Part shown: positions 1 through 21,141 of the stretch, one piece after another
Layout of the letters: every line of letters begins with the position of its first letter
How positions within the stretch are numbered: the stretch's first letter is position 1
Assembly: GCA_964019135.1 (NCBI GenBank)
Contig: OZ025257.1
Coordinates: 26,334,352 to 26,398,351 of the forward strand
Direction of reading: 5' to 3'
DNA from: Arenicola marina
Lineage: Eukaryota > Annelida > Polychaeta > Arenicolidae
DNA: 64,000 nucleotides
Translations under genes and position numbers: made by a program
Notes under the pieces: model-generated
Databases searched by the model: none
Seen by the model: the letters and a program-made list of their open reading frames with translations, nothing else
Told to the model about the DNA's origin: nothing

Positions 1-169
1 TCATGTAGGAAAATGATGAGTTAAACATGCCCCGTCTACCAACATTTGCCTTAATGCTGACTTTGTCATCCACGATCTAGAAACCGTTTGCGGTCCCATG
101 CAAGGTTGAGGTGTGTTACCTTATAACGTTGCAAATTGTAATGCGTCGCGTCTTTCACTTTTGTTTCAG

Positions 170-895
170 AGTTGCTTGTTAAAACTTCTCCAGGAACTCG
201 GAATCAGCCAAAATATCAAAGACGAATTTGTCCATGAATTGTGAGTAGGAGTTTCTTCTTGACGCTGGTGGTAGTATCCGTTAAGCATACTTGATGGCAC
301 CTTTCAGTATTATGTGGTCGTGACCGGACGCGGATGGTTACTTGTCCCAGTTTACAAAATGGGTACACGAAAGTGGCATCAAACACAGTCATTTAGTCAT
401 CACAGACAGCGCGCTCACCCCAAGCGAATCCGGTTTTGGATACATGACACTTCCCCGCCCCATATACAAAACATGGGGAGCTCTTTGTAATGGCGTGAAA
501 CGCACAGAAAACCAGTGTCTTTCGATTCAAAGCAAGTATGAGTATGAAGGTACATCCCGCCCCATTTACTCCATATGGTTTTTCAGTGCATTCATATCCA
601 AAGCATCACTCAGGTTAGTTTGAGGCCCATGGTAAAGTATAGGGACGAGCGCGCGCTGTCTGTGACGTCACTTATTTTGGGTCGAGCGTCCGCCATATCC
701 ACGTTGACCCTGAGTGTTTTGCTTCTTCCTTCCAGCTGCCGTTACGGCGCCGCTGAACTGCACTCGGTGGCGGCCTACATGGGTGGCGCCGCCGCCCAGG
801 AAGTCATCAAGATGGTCACCGGCCAGTTCGTACCCATCAACAACACGTACATCTACAACGCCATGAAGCAGACCTCTACGACGTTGGAGCTCTAG
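170..895 (+). CDS. NAE1: NAE1 (APPBP1), last two coding exons: NEDD8-activating enzyme E1 regulatory subunit (5' part outside window)
   Basis: Two coding exons, 170-240 and 736-895. An AG precedes 170, GTGAGT follows 240 and TTCCAG precedes 736. The first exon is read in frame as ...[21 protein letters not shown] and ends with two bases of a codon that the second exon completes to give [20 protein letters not shown]. The second exon continues with [14 protein letters not shown] and NNTYIYNAM and stops at 893-895. From memory this matches the C-terminus of human NAE1 ([44 protein letters not shown]). In that family NAE1 pairs with UBA3 as the heterodimeric E1 that adenylates NEDD8 and passes it to UBE2M, which drives cullin neddylation. 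This C-terminal part belongs to the adenylation-domain fold of the ThiF/E1-like subunit. The rest of the gene lies to the left of the window. Nothing looks broken. Confidence 0.93.
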
Positions 896-1370
896 GCGTC
901 TAGTATCTAGTAGCCAGTTCGTACCCTCCAGCGACTGTAAAATCTCGCTTATAAAGGCCATCGGTGAGCAACGACACTAGTAGGGGTTTGGGTAAGCATG
1001 AGCAACAGGTGCGTCTACATTAATATAAATACACTCTCTTCACCTGTTCGTGTGGCGATGTATGCTTGCATAATGTCCAAGCATTTCTTACCGATGGAAC
1101 TTCATATTGTCGACATACGCTGCACTATCTGGAGTTATCCGTCTGTTGCACTCAATTATTTATTTGTTTTTACTTTTTAGTGCATTTAAAATCCGGCTCA
1201 TATCTTCCTCTGTAATTGTACAAGACAGATGTTCAGAATAATAACACGTAGAAACCGTTTTCGTCTAGGGCACGTGTGTTGTGTTATATATTATTTGTTA
1301 GGGCGTATCACCGCCCAGATCTACAAATTGAAAGACCTTGAATAAATTACTGTGTTGCATGCATGTCAAT
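896..1370 (+). promoter_or_regulatory. NAE1: NAE1 3' UTR with polyadenylation signal
   Basis: Non-coding sequence after the NAE1 stop. A canonical AATAAA lies at 1341-1346, followed by a T/G-rich stretch (TGTGTTGCATGC), so cleavage is expected near 1360-1370. The exact end is inferred. A second A-rich CATAAAG near 1490 could be an alternative signal. Confidence 0.6.
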
Positions 1371-2740
1371 CTTCGTAGCCACTCCTCATACGTCCTATTT
1401 GCGCGACTTGTATATTTCTTTCTTGTAATGTGTGACTTTAATTTTGTAATTCATGCTTTGTGTATTGTAATAACTGCGGAAAATATGTCATAAAGTAAAG
1501 AAGAAAAGTCCATTGCCATATGGGCTTCAAACGCAATCGTATTGTCGTTTGTTATTCCTGCGGGCTGAGGTAGAAGCATCGAATCGCCTCGGCAGTTTGG
1601 CGTCACAATTGATTGAAACCATGCATTATAGATACATAAGAATATATTTCTACTGTTTGGAGAAAGTGTTTAAATGTTAACTACCGGTACATCTTGTACC
1701 ATATTGAAATCGATGACATTTACAAACCATTTAAGGATGTTTCCACGTAAGCCGCTAACATGCATGGGTTCTGATAGATGAAATGTACCATCCGCTGCCC
1801 CTAACATCTGTATCTGTGCGCAACGCATTGGTTGATTTCCTTGCATGATACTAAAGATTTAAACTACAGGGTTGTACACCGGCCGACCGTACATATCGTC
1901 AAGTTTGTAGTATTCCTGCATTACATACAGCACCAGGCGGCGTTATTCGGTTACCTACGGCTAAAGGGAATTTCCCATTTGGCTCGAGGCCCTGTGGTAT
2001 ATCCATTGAGCCTAGGCTGGGTTATCACTTTCACCCTTTTTCGAATAGACCTGTGTCGCCACAGTTTACTCCCGCAGCCGAGCTCTGTCACCCCAGAAAA
2101 CCGCTGGTTCTCCCTATAACTTTTAATTCTACGAGCAACCTTTACGATATTGCATACGAATGCATATTGCATTCATCTACTGCAACACAAACATGAAAAA
2201 CAGAGTGCCATCTGAATGGACGATTCGGCAATCCGTGTATTCGACTTAACTAAAAGTTCCGTTCAACTCAAACCGCCCAAAGGGCCAAATACTCGAATGT
2301 AACTGCTGTCACCCGAATGAAACTTTGTTTGAATGAAACGTGATGGCTGCCTTGTGATTGTAGCTTGCACATGCCTACTTAGAGGTGGACCGTTTGATTA
2401 CCAGGGCGTAAGGTCCGGACCCCACTTCCCCCTAGATCCGCCCAGGTGAAATCCATATTTCTATGGTCAAATTGCGCGGGGGGATTCAGTCAGATCGGAG
2501 GGAAGCGCTTTCGCTGTTGGAACAGTCGTAAACAGTCCCGTAAGGAGGCTTCACCGTCAGTACGTCATTTTGACCAGTGACCAGTTGTTGCGTCCTCTGT
2601 TGGGAGATGTTACCCATGCACGAGGCAGCTCATTCCTCACATCACTATAGCTTACGCGGAATTCCCTCTGCCGGAAGATCGGCAGCAGGGGCGTGGGGGG
2701 GCCGGCCGGTGGGGAGGGGGGTGGTAGGATGGCTGCGCCT

Positions 2741-2845
2741 AGCCCTGGTGCATGCCTCTCTGACCACGCCCGTACCAGGGCTAGGCTGCGCCCCCCCCCC
2801 CCCCTTGGCAACTTAAGCATATACTGTAAAGTCTGGTCCCCCCCC
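2741..2845. repeat. Small foldback flanked by G and C homopolymer runs
   Basis: CTAGCCCTGGT near 2749 is the exact reverse complement of ACCAGGGCTAG near 2776, giving an 11-bp stem. The stem is preceded by G-rich tracts and followed by runs of about 14 and 12 C. It resembles a short relic of a foldback element. No target-site duplication was recognised. Confidence 0.4.
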
Positions 2846-3633
2846 CCCCTTAAATGGTTTATGGTTGGTCAAGTGGGAGGCAAACTTGCTAGAATCGCTT
2901 TCAAACTTGCTAGAATCGCTTTCAAAGCAATACTCGGTGATTTCGGTAAATAGAATTATATCCGGCCTTGAACTTGGTGTCCAACATGGCTTTGCGACCA
3001 AGCGTCCAGCGGCAACAAAAACGTTTTGAAATGCAAGCAAGCAGGTAATAGGTAACAGTGTGACGGGAGTGGCTTGGGCCTTTATCAGTTTATTGTTCGT
3101 GCGAAAAATTGCTACTGCAATTCCATATTTCTAAAGACCGGTCATGAGATCTTGAAATACATCAACAAGAAACATGATTCACTGTTTTAAGTGGCTAAGT
3201 CCAGTTTGTAAACACATGTCATCTATGATCCGGGGTGCGTTGCACATGGGTGTCGATCGCGTGCGCACGCCATCGGCAACGACAAATAAGGATTTGAACT
3301 TGGCGGATTGGTCAAGGACGCGTACAATTTTGAACCGGAAGTGGGGTATGGTTCGCCGCGATCAAGAGCAGCCCCGCATGATAATATTAAACTCTGGACG
3401 ACGATTTTTCTCAAATAAGTGGGGATAACCCGTAAATATCGATGCTTCATAGTTATCTTTTATTTATCAATATTTACACTATTTAGATTGTGCTGCTATT
3501 TCCAAAGTAAGGACATTTATTTAGTAGATATCCCGGCAACAAATGGAAATAGTTCGATGTGACCAATGTTGTTGCATAGCGAGCTCCGAGTGACCAAAAA
3601 TGTTCACGGCGGTCGAGCGTGCTCAGCAACTCA

Positions 3634-3926
3634 ACCCTGGGCCTGTAAGTATAAATGTGCCAGGGCTAAAAAAACGGACCCAAACCCGTAAATTGTCATG
3701 ATTTCGCCCAGGATTCAGGGCACTTTAAAAAGCAGGTTTTGTTTCAGGGCCAAAACAGGGCGTATAATTTAGGGCCATTTATCTAAAGACTAAACTGGCC
3801 ATTTGGGGCAATAAAGCCGAGCAGGGTGAAGTTGGGGCGAAATCAAGGCAAAATCAAGGGCAATTTACCGGTTTGGGGTCGTTTTTATCGCCCTGCAGCT
3901 TTATACTTACAGCCAGGCCCTGGCTG
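3634..3926. mobile_element. MITE-like element with about 20-bp terminal inverted repeats
   Basis: The left end carries GGGCCTGTAAGTATAAA (from 3639). The right end carries TTTATACTTACAGCCAGGCCC (3900-3922), its inverse apart from a two-base insertion. The roughly 290-bp interior is non-coding and rich in GGGC/GCCC words. The GTAAGT inside the left repeat mimics a splice donor. The boundaries are approximate and I did not find a clear target-site duplication. Confidence 0.5.
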
Positions 3927-6900
3927 AGGCATTGTTTTCGCCTTGGGGTCTATAAGTTCGAACTGCTGGGGCTAAATATTTTGCCCCGCTCCATGCTAAT
4001 GTCATATACTAAGGCGAAATATTTTGCCCCTGGCGTTTCAAACTTACTGCCCTGGTCATGGAGTGTATTCTTTGCCTTTGGGCCATCTGGCTATATGCCT
4101 GCCCGGAGGAGTGATACATTCTTGGTCCCTATTCAAAAAAACTTATTTTACCATTTGAAATATAAGACAGTTGACAATGGGACAATAAGTAACGTCTGAA
4201 CTCCTTGCACTTGGTCGCTATTCAAGACACCTATTTTCCTATCTTAAATTTAAAAAATACTCAGTTGTCATCCTCATTTTGTAATAACAGATTTCTACCT
4301 TGATATAAATCAAAGCGCGGGCAGATAAGATCAGCACTTGATCATTCAAGCAAGATGACTGCATAAATCAACATTTTCACTGCCTTCACACTTCACACTC
4401 ATCATTACCTTATGCCTCCAAGGTGGTGCAACCAGTCTAGGGTTATTTCTGACAGACGCCGCCCTGTAGCCATACATTGATGATAAGATACCATGGCCTG
4501 TGATTAGGCTTATGCCATGGCACAAAATCAAGAATAATACTGCATTTAAAAATAAAATGTGAGCTGGGGAGTGTTACACAAAGATATGCTTTATTCATAT
4601 ATATTCATTTCATGACTAATTATAACTTGACAAGCCATGGTCATAAACATAATGCAATTTGCTAGTGAATAACACTGGCAGTGTCCAGCTATATTAATGG
4701 ATATATAAAATGCAGGAATCAGTAATATTGCATTGAAATAGTGGAAAAAAACCAAAGGTGCTGGTAAAAATGAATTTAACAGGTAACTGGTATTAGTTAT
4801 CAGTAAGTAAAAATCCTATTTTATAAGCAATCTTTTAATCAAGTGATGTCTAGATATGTTGATGTATTTCTAAATTGATTAAGTTCTCGTATGAAAATCG
4901 GATTTGCCCAAATAAGTCTTGTGCCAGTGAATTGTTAGACTCTGGGTAAAAAGGAACCAGGAAATGGGATGGGGAAGTAGTAGTCCTACAAATGTCAGGG
5001 ACAGACATTAACTTTGGATGTCACCTGTCCTGTCAGGCATGCAGTGTTGAGATTGACCTGCCCCCCTGAAAATTTACCTGTCCTATCAAATTGAGAAACA
5101 ACATATTGATGCAACTGAAAATTGATTTATTTACTGTGCTATTTACAAGGATTTTGATGATTCTGCGATGTCATGTTCCGAAATGTGAGCACCTATTACT
5201 GAGTGCACAGTTTTCCAATGTGGGGGACCAAAGACGAAAGCTACAATGCAGTTATTGTGCACATGGATCAGTGCCTGAACATTGCTGAATAGCGAGAGTT
5301 TGAAATCTTCACCTGCCCTGTCAGGCATACAACCAGTATTCTGACCTGCTGGACCATGTAATTCAACTGTATGGGGCAGTTCAGCGGTCGGTATAACTTT
5401 CCCTGAATGTAATGGTGTAAAGCTAGCTGGGGCAGAAGTCAATATGTAAACAAGTTAAGATGAGATGGGTGTATAGTAGCATTAATATAATTTGGTGGTA
5501 AGGCATTATGCTGATATTATTACTGTCATACATTACATCAGTTTTCCAATGGTGAGGTTTCAAATGGTTTCTCATGCAAGTGAATATTTATGGCTCTTCA
5601 TATTGTTGGCAGTCGCTAAAAATTAAAGAACATTGAAGACAGACATTTTGGACACTCAACTGGAGTGAGGTAAGTGTACACAATAAGTAAATCAGCAAAT
5701 AGTCTGGCCCAAGAAGGTCACTTGACTACATCATAGTACATGTGACAAGGAACTTCACTAGTGGCTGATGTATTATGAGTTGTTTCTACATATTGTTTCA
5801 TCAATAATTCCCCATTTTATCCTGATCAATCTGTATTTCTTGATCTACTTGGATAGTGGCTAATACACACCAATTATAGTACATAAGTCACAGATGTATT
5901 TATTTAAATAGGTAAATAATTATTTATCTGTGGTCTCTGTGAGTGAAAGAAAATAGTGTTACTGGAGCTACAAATAAGAAATTAGGACTATTTGAAGTTT
6001 AAATTTGAAGCTTGATTAAACTAATGACATTGAAGGTTCTATCCTTCCATTTCAAGGTAAAGGGGGTGTGTATAATCATGTGTGGTTGAACTTCGCATTT
6101 CAAACAAGAGTTCAATCATTTTGGTTCTGCCTTCATTTTTAACCTTCTGAGGCTGAAATGAAGTGAAGAAAATTTTATTTTCCCTTTTGATGTTGGAGCA
6201 AAAAGTGATATTTTCTACAGACCTTTTTTTGTCACATATTAACCTGCAGCTTTCAATTTTTCAAGCATGATAACCCCATGTAAAAAATATTTCTTTTACT
6301 CATAAGATTATTTTAGTATCTGTTACAGTCTGCAGTGACACCCACACTTCAAAGTTAATAGAATGTTGCAAACAAAGTGGAGTAATTGTGGTTATCCTTT
6401 GTCTAGCGATACCGGGTGGACAATTAAATTTATACCTGTTCTGCCATAGGCAGTGCAGCACTCTGCTTATGTTTTTTGGCTGGGTGTCACCGAACAGTAT
6501 AATTTCTGTGTTAGAGCGAGGGATTCCAAGATGGTGGACTCCCACATACTTGATCATGAAGTTGTTTGGCCCAGGGGAATGGAGGCTGTGAATGATGAAA
6601 GGGTTGGGTGTGTGAACGATATATTTCTCATCTATCTAAGTAAATCTTGTTTCATATCGACTCAATTATAATATGTGCTTTAGACTGACATGACATAGAA
6701 CTGGTATTATTTTCATTAAATTGTATCTTCAAAGTGAAGTTATGTAAGCCAAAATTAATTCGCAAATGATGGGTACACAATGGGAGTTGGTCAGTGGGTG
6801 GAGGGGGGGGGGCGTACATTTTACTGAATTTGGCTGAAACGAGTGGTCATCTCATTAGAAATATATCCCTACATCCAATGAGTGTACTCCTACGACTTCA

Positions 6901-7010
6901 TCCATATGTGCTTTATGCAATATTTGTACTTTATACAATGCAATGAATAATTAGTATATTTTTCTGATGCAGTTTGTTGTGTTAGCAAAGAAGACTTTCA
7001 CAGTCCAGTC

Positions 7011-16865
<9,855 letters not shown>

Positions 16866-17460
16866 CAGATACGTGAAACGGAATACTGCAAAGGCGTGTC
16901 AGATGAAGTCACCGCGGCAGATATGAGGCATGTCCCGGGGCGGCCGGCAGGTGGTGCTTCCTCTAGGATATTGCCCCGTTGTCTTGCACTGCTCGTCCGT
17001 TACCGCTGGATATGTTTTACACTAATCTCCTACGTGTCACGAGCATTACAGAATTTAGTGAAAATATTGTTTAACCTCTATCGAATAAAATCAAACCATA
17101 TGGTCACATGGCGAAAATGACTTCCCGATTCCATTAATAAAATAAAATATCTAAGCAATTCTGCATCTCGTGAAAGGTATTTATTGTTTACATTTATAGG
17201 TCCGAAGATTAGAAGGTCAGTTAAGGAAATGTTCCGTTTGAAGCTTCGTTTCGAAGCACGCCGAATGCTCCGGTACACGTCATTTGGCTCATTTCGAGCC
17301 GATGTTACATGCTAATTAACTGCATCAATTTGGCATTTATGAACATGTTAGTACTTCCCGTTTCTTGCAGCAAAACAAGCGGAGTTACATTTCGACCATT
17401 CTGCCTTTTATATTACATATAATGTAGTGCTTTACGCTGTGTAAATAAAACTTTGTTATG
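16866..17460 (+). promoter_or_regulatory. Presumed 3' UTR and poly(A) region of the RING-RRM gene
   Basis: Non-coding DNA after the proposed stop. AATAAA lies near 17085, and further copies near 17138 and 17444 could end the transcript. Which one is used cannot be told from sequence. Confidence 0.4.
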
Positions 17461-19136
17461 TTATGAGAAAATAATGTCCTTTCGACCTCATTGATTTGTC
17501 ATCATCCAAGTCATACACCAGAAACAAACGCATGGACTGACGCCCAGACAGTGGGCCGAGTCTGATGCTTCAAAGTGTTGGTGCCACGCCAAGACACATT
17601 CACCTACTCTTATTCTCCGCTCACATCCCTATGATATCGAAATAGTAGGAGCGAATAATATTCTTAGTGAATTTCATAGCTTTTTGGCTGCATTTTAAAT
17701 GACAAATTACGTCATAGCCACGTGCTTTCAAACGGACATTATGATTTTCCCACCTTCAAATAACGCTCGTGTGCAATTTTCCCAGAAATAAGCAAGCCGA
17801 ACGTTTTGGTTACATTGATCAATACCATTTGAGTCATTTCATTGAATAATAGCTGTGACCTCCCAATGCAACACTTTATCTTCGATAAAAAAACTCAATT
17901 CTAATTATAATTGTAATGCAAAGTAAAAACATTTTAGGCTATCTGAAAACCAAATGAAACCGAGAACGAAACCTTAAAGTGCGCGGAAGTAGAAACGAAC
18001 GAAGAAACTGGTGCGGTAAAGCAGGTTTAGTTACCGGGGGTGGGCTTTGATTGGGCCCTAATTTATTTGATCACATTGTGATATCTCGATCCAGGCCCGC
18101 TTAATAAAACACACTCGGCAAAGAGCCTCTGGCCAAATGGGAAATTCTCTTTGGCTTAATGCGTTAACTTAAGTGTTCGACCTGCATGTAAAAGGTCGCC
18201 TGTTCGAATCCTATTAGTTCGGGTGCAGGTTTTTCGGCGCCAGTCGATCGGAACTAAGGCCCGATGTAATACAATATAAATACACACATAGGTGATGTCC
18301 TATTTATCAAATTGAATTATTGAACTGCAAACTGGCAATTAAAGCATTATCGATTTAATAGACGTAAATAAACTCCATTTTGATGATAGGCATCAGCCAG
18401 CTGCTGCTAGCTAATTGTATTTATACAGCTTGAAATAATCGGAAATAAACCTTTGTTATCAAAAGTAACGTAAAAGTAAAAGCGGTGTATAGAATTAGAG
18501 GTACGCTTTTTGATATCCAAGGTGGCCGAACGGGCTATCATATAGGTGAGAAATATAGCTTCTCATGGCATAAAAAATACCTTTCGCGGTCAAATGGTTT
18601 GCTATTGACCACTTAAAAGCTTGAAGTCTTTTGGGGGCTGGTGAGAGTTATTCTGACAGTTTGTCGGATACAAACCATTCTGCAGAGTTTGATTCGGTCA
18701 TGAACGGTGGTTTTTGGTATTCAGACATCCCCCTGGTTTCGTCAGCTGTGAGCAGAGATCGTTCTAGTAACTGGTAAATAACACCAAATAACAGAGTTTG
18801 GGGTATCATTTGGTAAGAAATAGAGTTAGCCTTGCGTCAATGATGTTAAGGGCCTATATTGGTTTGTTTTAGAGAGATAACTATCCACTGGCATTCAAAT
18901 CTGTTGGGGAAAAACTGGCGAACCACTTTGACATTGAGCGATAATAGGTATTTCTGTAATTGGAATGCCTCCCTTGGCGTAATGGTAATTGCGCAGATTG
19001 TTTACCAAAGCTTCAGGTTGCAGCTTTGCGAATAAATTCAACTCAAATAACAAAAAACATGTCTAGCCATGTGAAGTGACGAAGTCTAGTGTAGAAGGGG
19101 CTGGAAAAGATCTTCACAATTACAATGTATTGCATC
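17461..19136. other. Intergenic stretch with tRNA-like SINE fragments
   Basis: No coding signal. Two tRNA-like pieces occur: about 18150-18225, with TTGGCTTAATGCG and a B-box GTTCGAATCC, and about 18965-19035, with an A-box-like TTGGCGTAATGG. Neither folds convincingly as a functional tRNA by eye, so SINE heads are more likely. Confidence 0.45.
18150..18225 (+). mobile_element. tRNA-derived SINE head or tRNA pseudogene
   Basis: An A-box-like TGGCTTAATGCG and a B-box GTTCGAATCC lie about 45 bp apart, which is normal tRNA promoter spacing. GACCT and AGGTC could pair as an anticodon stem, but the loop is too long and the T-stem does not close well. Confidence 0.45.
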
Positions 19137-19147
19137 ACATGAACCTA

Positions 19148-19205
19148 GCCTCGGGAGACCCACTCTGTTCCGCCGTTGGGTGGAACAGAGTGGGTCTCCC
19201 GAGGC
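19148..19205. repeat. Perfect 24-bp hairpin (foldback end unit)
   Basis: GCCTCGGGAGACCCACTC at 19148 starts a 24-base arm that is repeated exactly, inverted, at 19182-19205, with a 10-base loop GCCGTTGGGT. It is bounded by the 12-bp direct repeat ACATGAACCTAG at 19137-19148 and 19209-19220. Confidence 0.9.
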
Positions 19206-19220
19206 TACACATGAACCTAG

Positions 19221-19918
19221 CCTCTGCTCTGGAGACCCACTCTGTTCCGCCGTTGGGTCTCGGTTCCAGCCTGGGTTTTGCACGGGGACTTTTAAACGGC
19301 ATAGGCGCATTTGGAAATTCTGAATTATCTGGAGGCACACCAGAGCTAAATATCATATTTTTGTATAGATTAATCTTTTACCTATCAAATTCTTCCAAAC
19401 AATCAAAAAGATTGATCATCTGTATCTGTGTCTGCAAGATGATTTACGAAGCACCAACGTCCGAAACCGGGCGCCATACTTGTTTTTGGCGCGTGCTGGT
19501 GCCTGTGAATGCAGCCTGGTTCCAAACTTTGAATTCTCCGTGAGAGAGGGCGCTGCTATTGTCCTTAACTGCAAACTGCCCGTCTGACAGCGCCATCTAG
19601 CAAAGAGTTGTAGGCTGGGAACCAAGTTGCATTCACCAGGTACCAGCATGCGCCAAAACAGATATGGCGCCCTGTTCAGATGTTGGTGGTCCGTAAATCG
19701 TCTTGCAAACACACATACAGGTGATCATTCCTTTTGATTGTTTGGAAGAATTCGATAGCTAAAAGATTGCTCTATACAAAAATGTGATATTTAACCCCAG
19801 TGTGCCTCCAGATGATTCAGAATTTCTAAATGCACCTATTCTGTTTAAAAGTCCCCGTGCAAAACCCAGGCTGGAACCGAGACCCAACGGCGGAACAGAG
19901 TGGGTCTCCCGAGGCTAC
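19221..19918. mobile_element. Foldback (long inverted repeat) DNA element
   Basis: The two halves are inverted copies of about 340 bp each: GGAGACCCACTCTGTTCC near 19230 matches the complement of the right end (to 19915), and the match continues inward through GCACGGGGACTTTTAAAC, TCTGGAGGCACAC and GGCGCCAT words with scattered differences, to a centre near 19565. ACATGAACCTAG flanks it at 19209-19220 and 19919-19930, a likely target-site duplication. There is no transposase frame, so it is non-autonomous. Confidence 0.82.
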
Positions 19919-19930
19919 ACATGAACCTAG

Positions 19931-21125
19931 CATTATAGTTTGAAAGTTAAGATGTTGCAGTTTGACAGTTGGATAATGTACTTCAGGAATGTTTGGCATG
20001 TGTTCGGCTTTAGGATTTGTTTGTGCCAATGACAGCTACGTCACTGGGGGTAATCAGTTTTCGCAAAATTATGTTTTAAACGTTGGTCGAAAACCAGGTT
20101 TTTTTTATATGTTTTCGCCATTAGTGGCAATATGCATGGGCTAATCTTGCGCCACATACAGTTTGCTTTCACTATTAGCTATATAGCAAACTGCCAGCGC
20201 ATATCCAGATATGTATTGGGTTTACAAAGGTTTTTTATATAAATATATATGCGATACATTCCTTATAAAATACTGATCATCTTTTGATATTATATATTTA
20301 TATTAATTTCTCCATTTGTCAATTGTAATCATTTTCAATTTAGCCTTGCATGCTACTAACTTATACATGTGAGTTAATTGTAACTTGTGAAACTTTGAAT
20401 GTGCAGTAGCCTCCCTTCTCAAATAGGTAGAGGATAGCTATAGTAAAATTAGTAAATTTTTAATATAGTCAATTTTATATCAGATATTAATATAGCAGAG
20501 ATTAATTAATAAGCCTGTTTTCCCATTTTATAGTTGTCATGCACTTTTGTCTCTGTTGGGCCACTATCAGGCTATACTAACATGCTGAGGGATCAGCAAT
20601 GTTACATACCACCAATAATTATTTAAAAGCAAAGAAGTATTATTATTTTTGTTACAGTTATATAATTATATTGTTAGAAGATTGGTATTCTGGTTTCGGT
20701 ATTTCATATAATTAGAAGCAGGAAAGCTGTCTTGATATCAAAGTTGAGATTGTGTAACTAGAAGCCTAGCCACATTTAATGGCTTATTATGGTTTATCTA
20801 ATTATCTGCAATATAAAACTGGTCAGCCAGTATGTTTTATTGTAAATGTTACTCATATTTTGGTCAGTATACTGATAATATATATTTTTGTCACTACCCA
20901 TATATCATATCTTCCTATCTACATCGTTCCTTTCCATTGTTATGGTCTGACAAAATGGTAAAGTATCATACTACACAGCTGAAGTCCTCTCCAACTGACA
21001 TTAAATTTAATACATATAATAAATGTATACATCTGATCGTACCTCTCCCAAGAAAGAAGTATTACATGCATATCCATTTGGTTGATTGTTTGAAGTATAT
21101 TTCTATATATTTTAATATTTTCCAG
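19931..21125. other. AT-rich stretch upstream of GHITM, presumed promoter/first intron
   Basis: No coding signal. TTTTCCAG at 21118-21125 is a good splice acceptor directly upstream of the GHITM start codon, so an untranslated first exon and the promoter should lie within this stretch, but I cannot place them. Confidence 0.45.
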
Positions 21126-21141
21126 ATAATCAAGAAGCAAA

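Larger units (their letters stand above)
1371..6972. other. Intergenic stretch between NAE1 and the RING-RRM gene, no supported coding exon
   Basis: Mostly AT-rich, non-repetitive DNA with only short chance open frames. It must contain the promoter, and probably a 5' UTR exon, of the next gene, but I cannot place them. Recognisable structure is limited to a hairpin beside C-runs (about 2700-2850), a tandem doublet of a 23-bp unit near 2882-2927, a MITE-like inverted repeat (3634-3926), a twice-used motif ending CTGTCAGGCAT near 5040 and 5330, and a G-run near 6803. Confidence 0.5.

Noticed and set aside
3600-3644. ATG at 3600 with a 15-codon frame followed by GTAAGT, as the first exon of the RING-RRM gene
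   Set aside because: The donor is part of a MITE terminal repeat, and its phase (0) does not match the phase needed at the acceptor at 6972 to enter the RING frame.
18150-18225. Functional tRNA gene
   Set aside because: A and B boxes are present but the anticodon loop is too long and the T-stem is poorly paired, so a SINE head or pseudogene is more likely.
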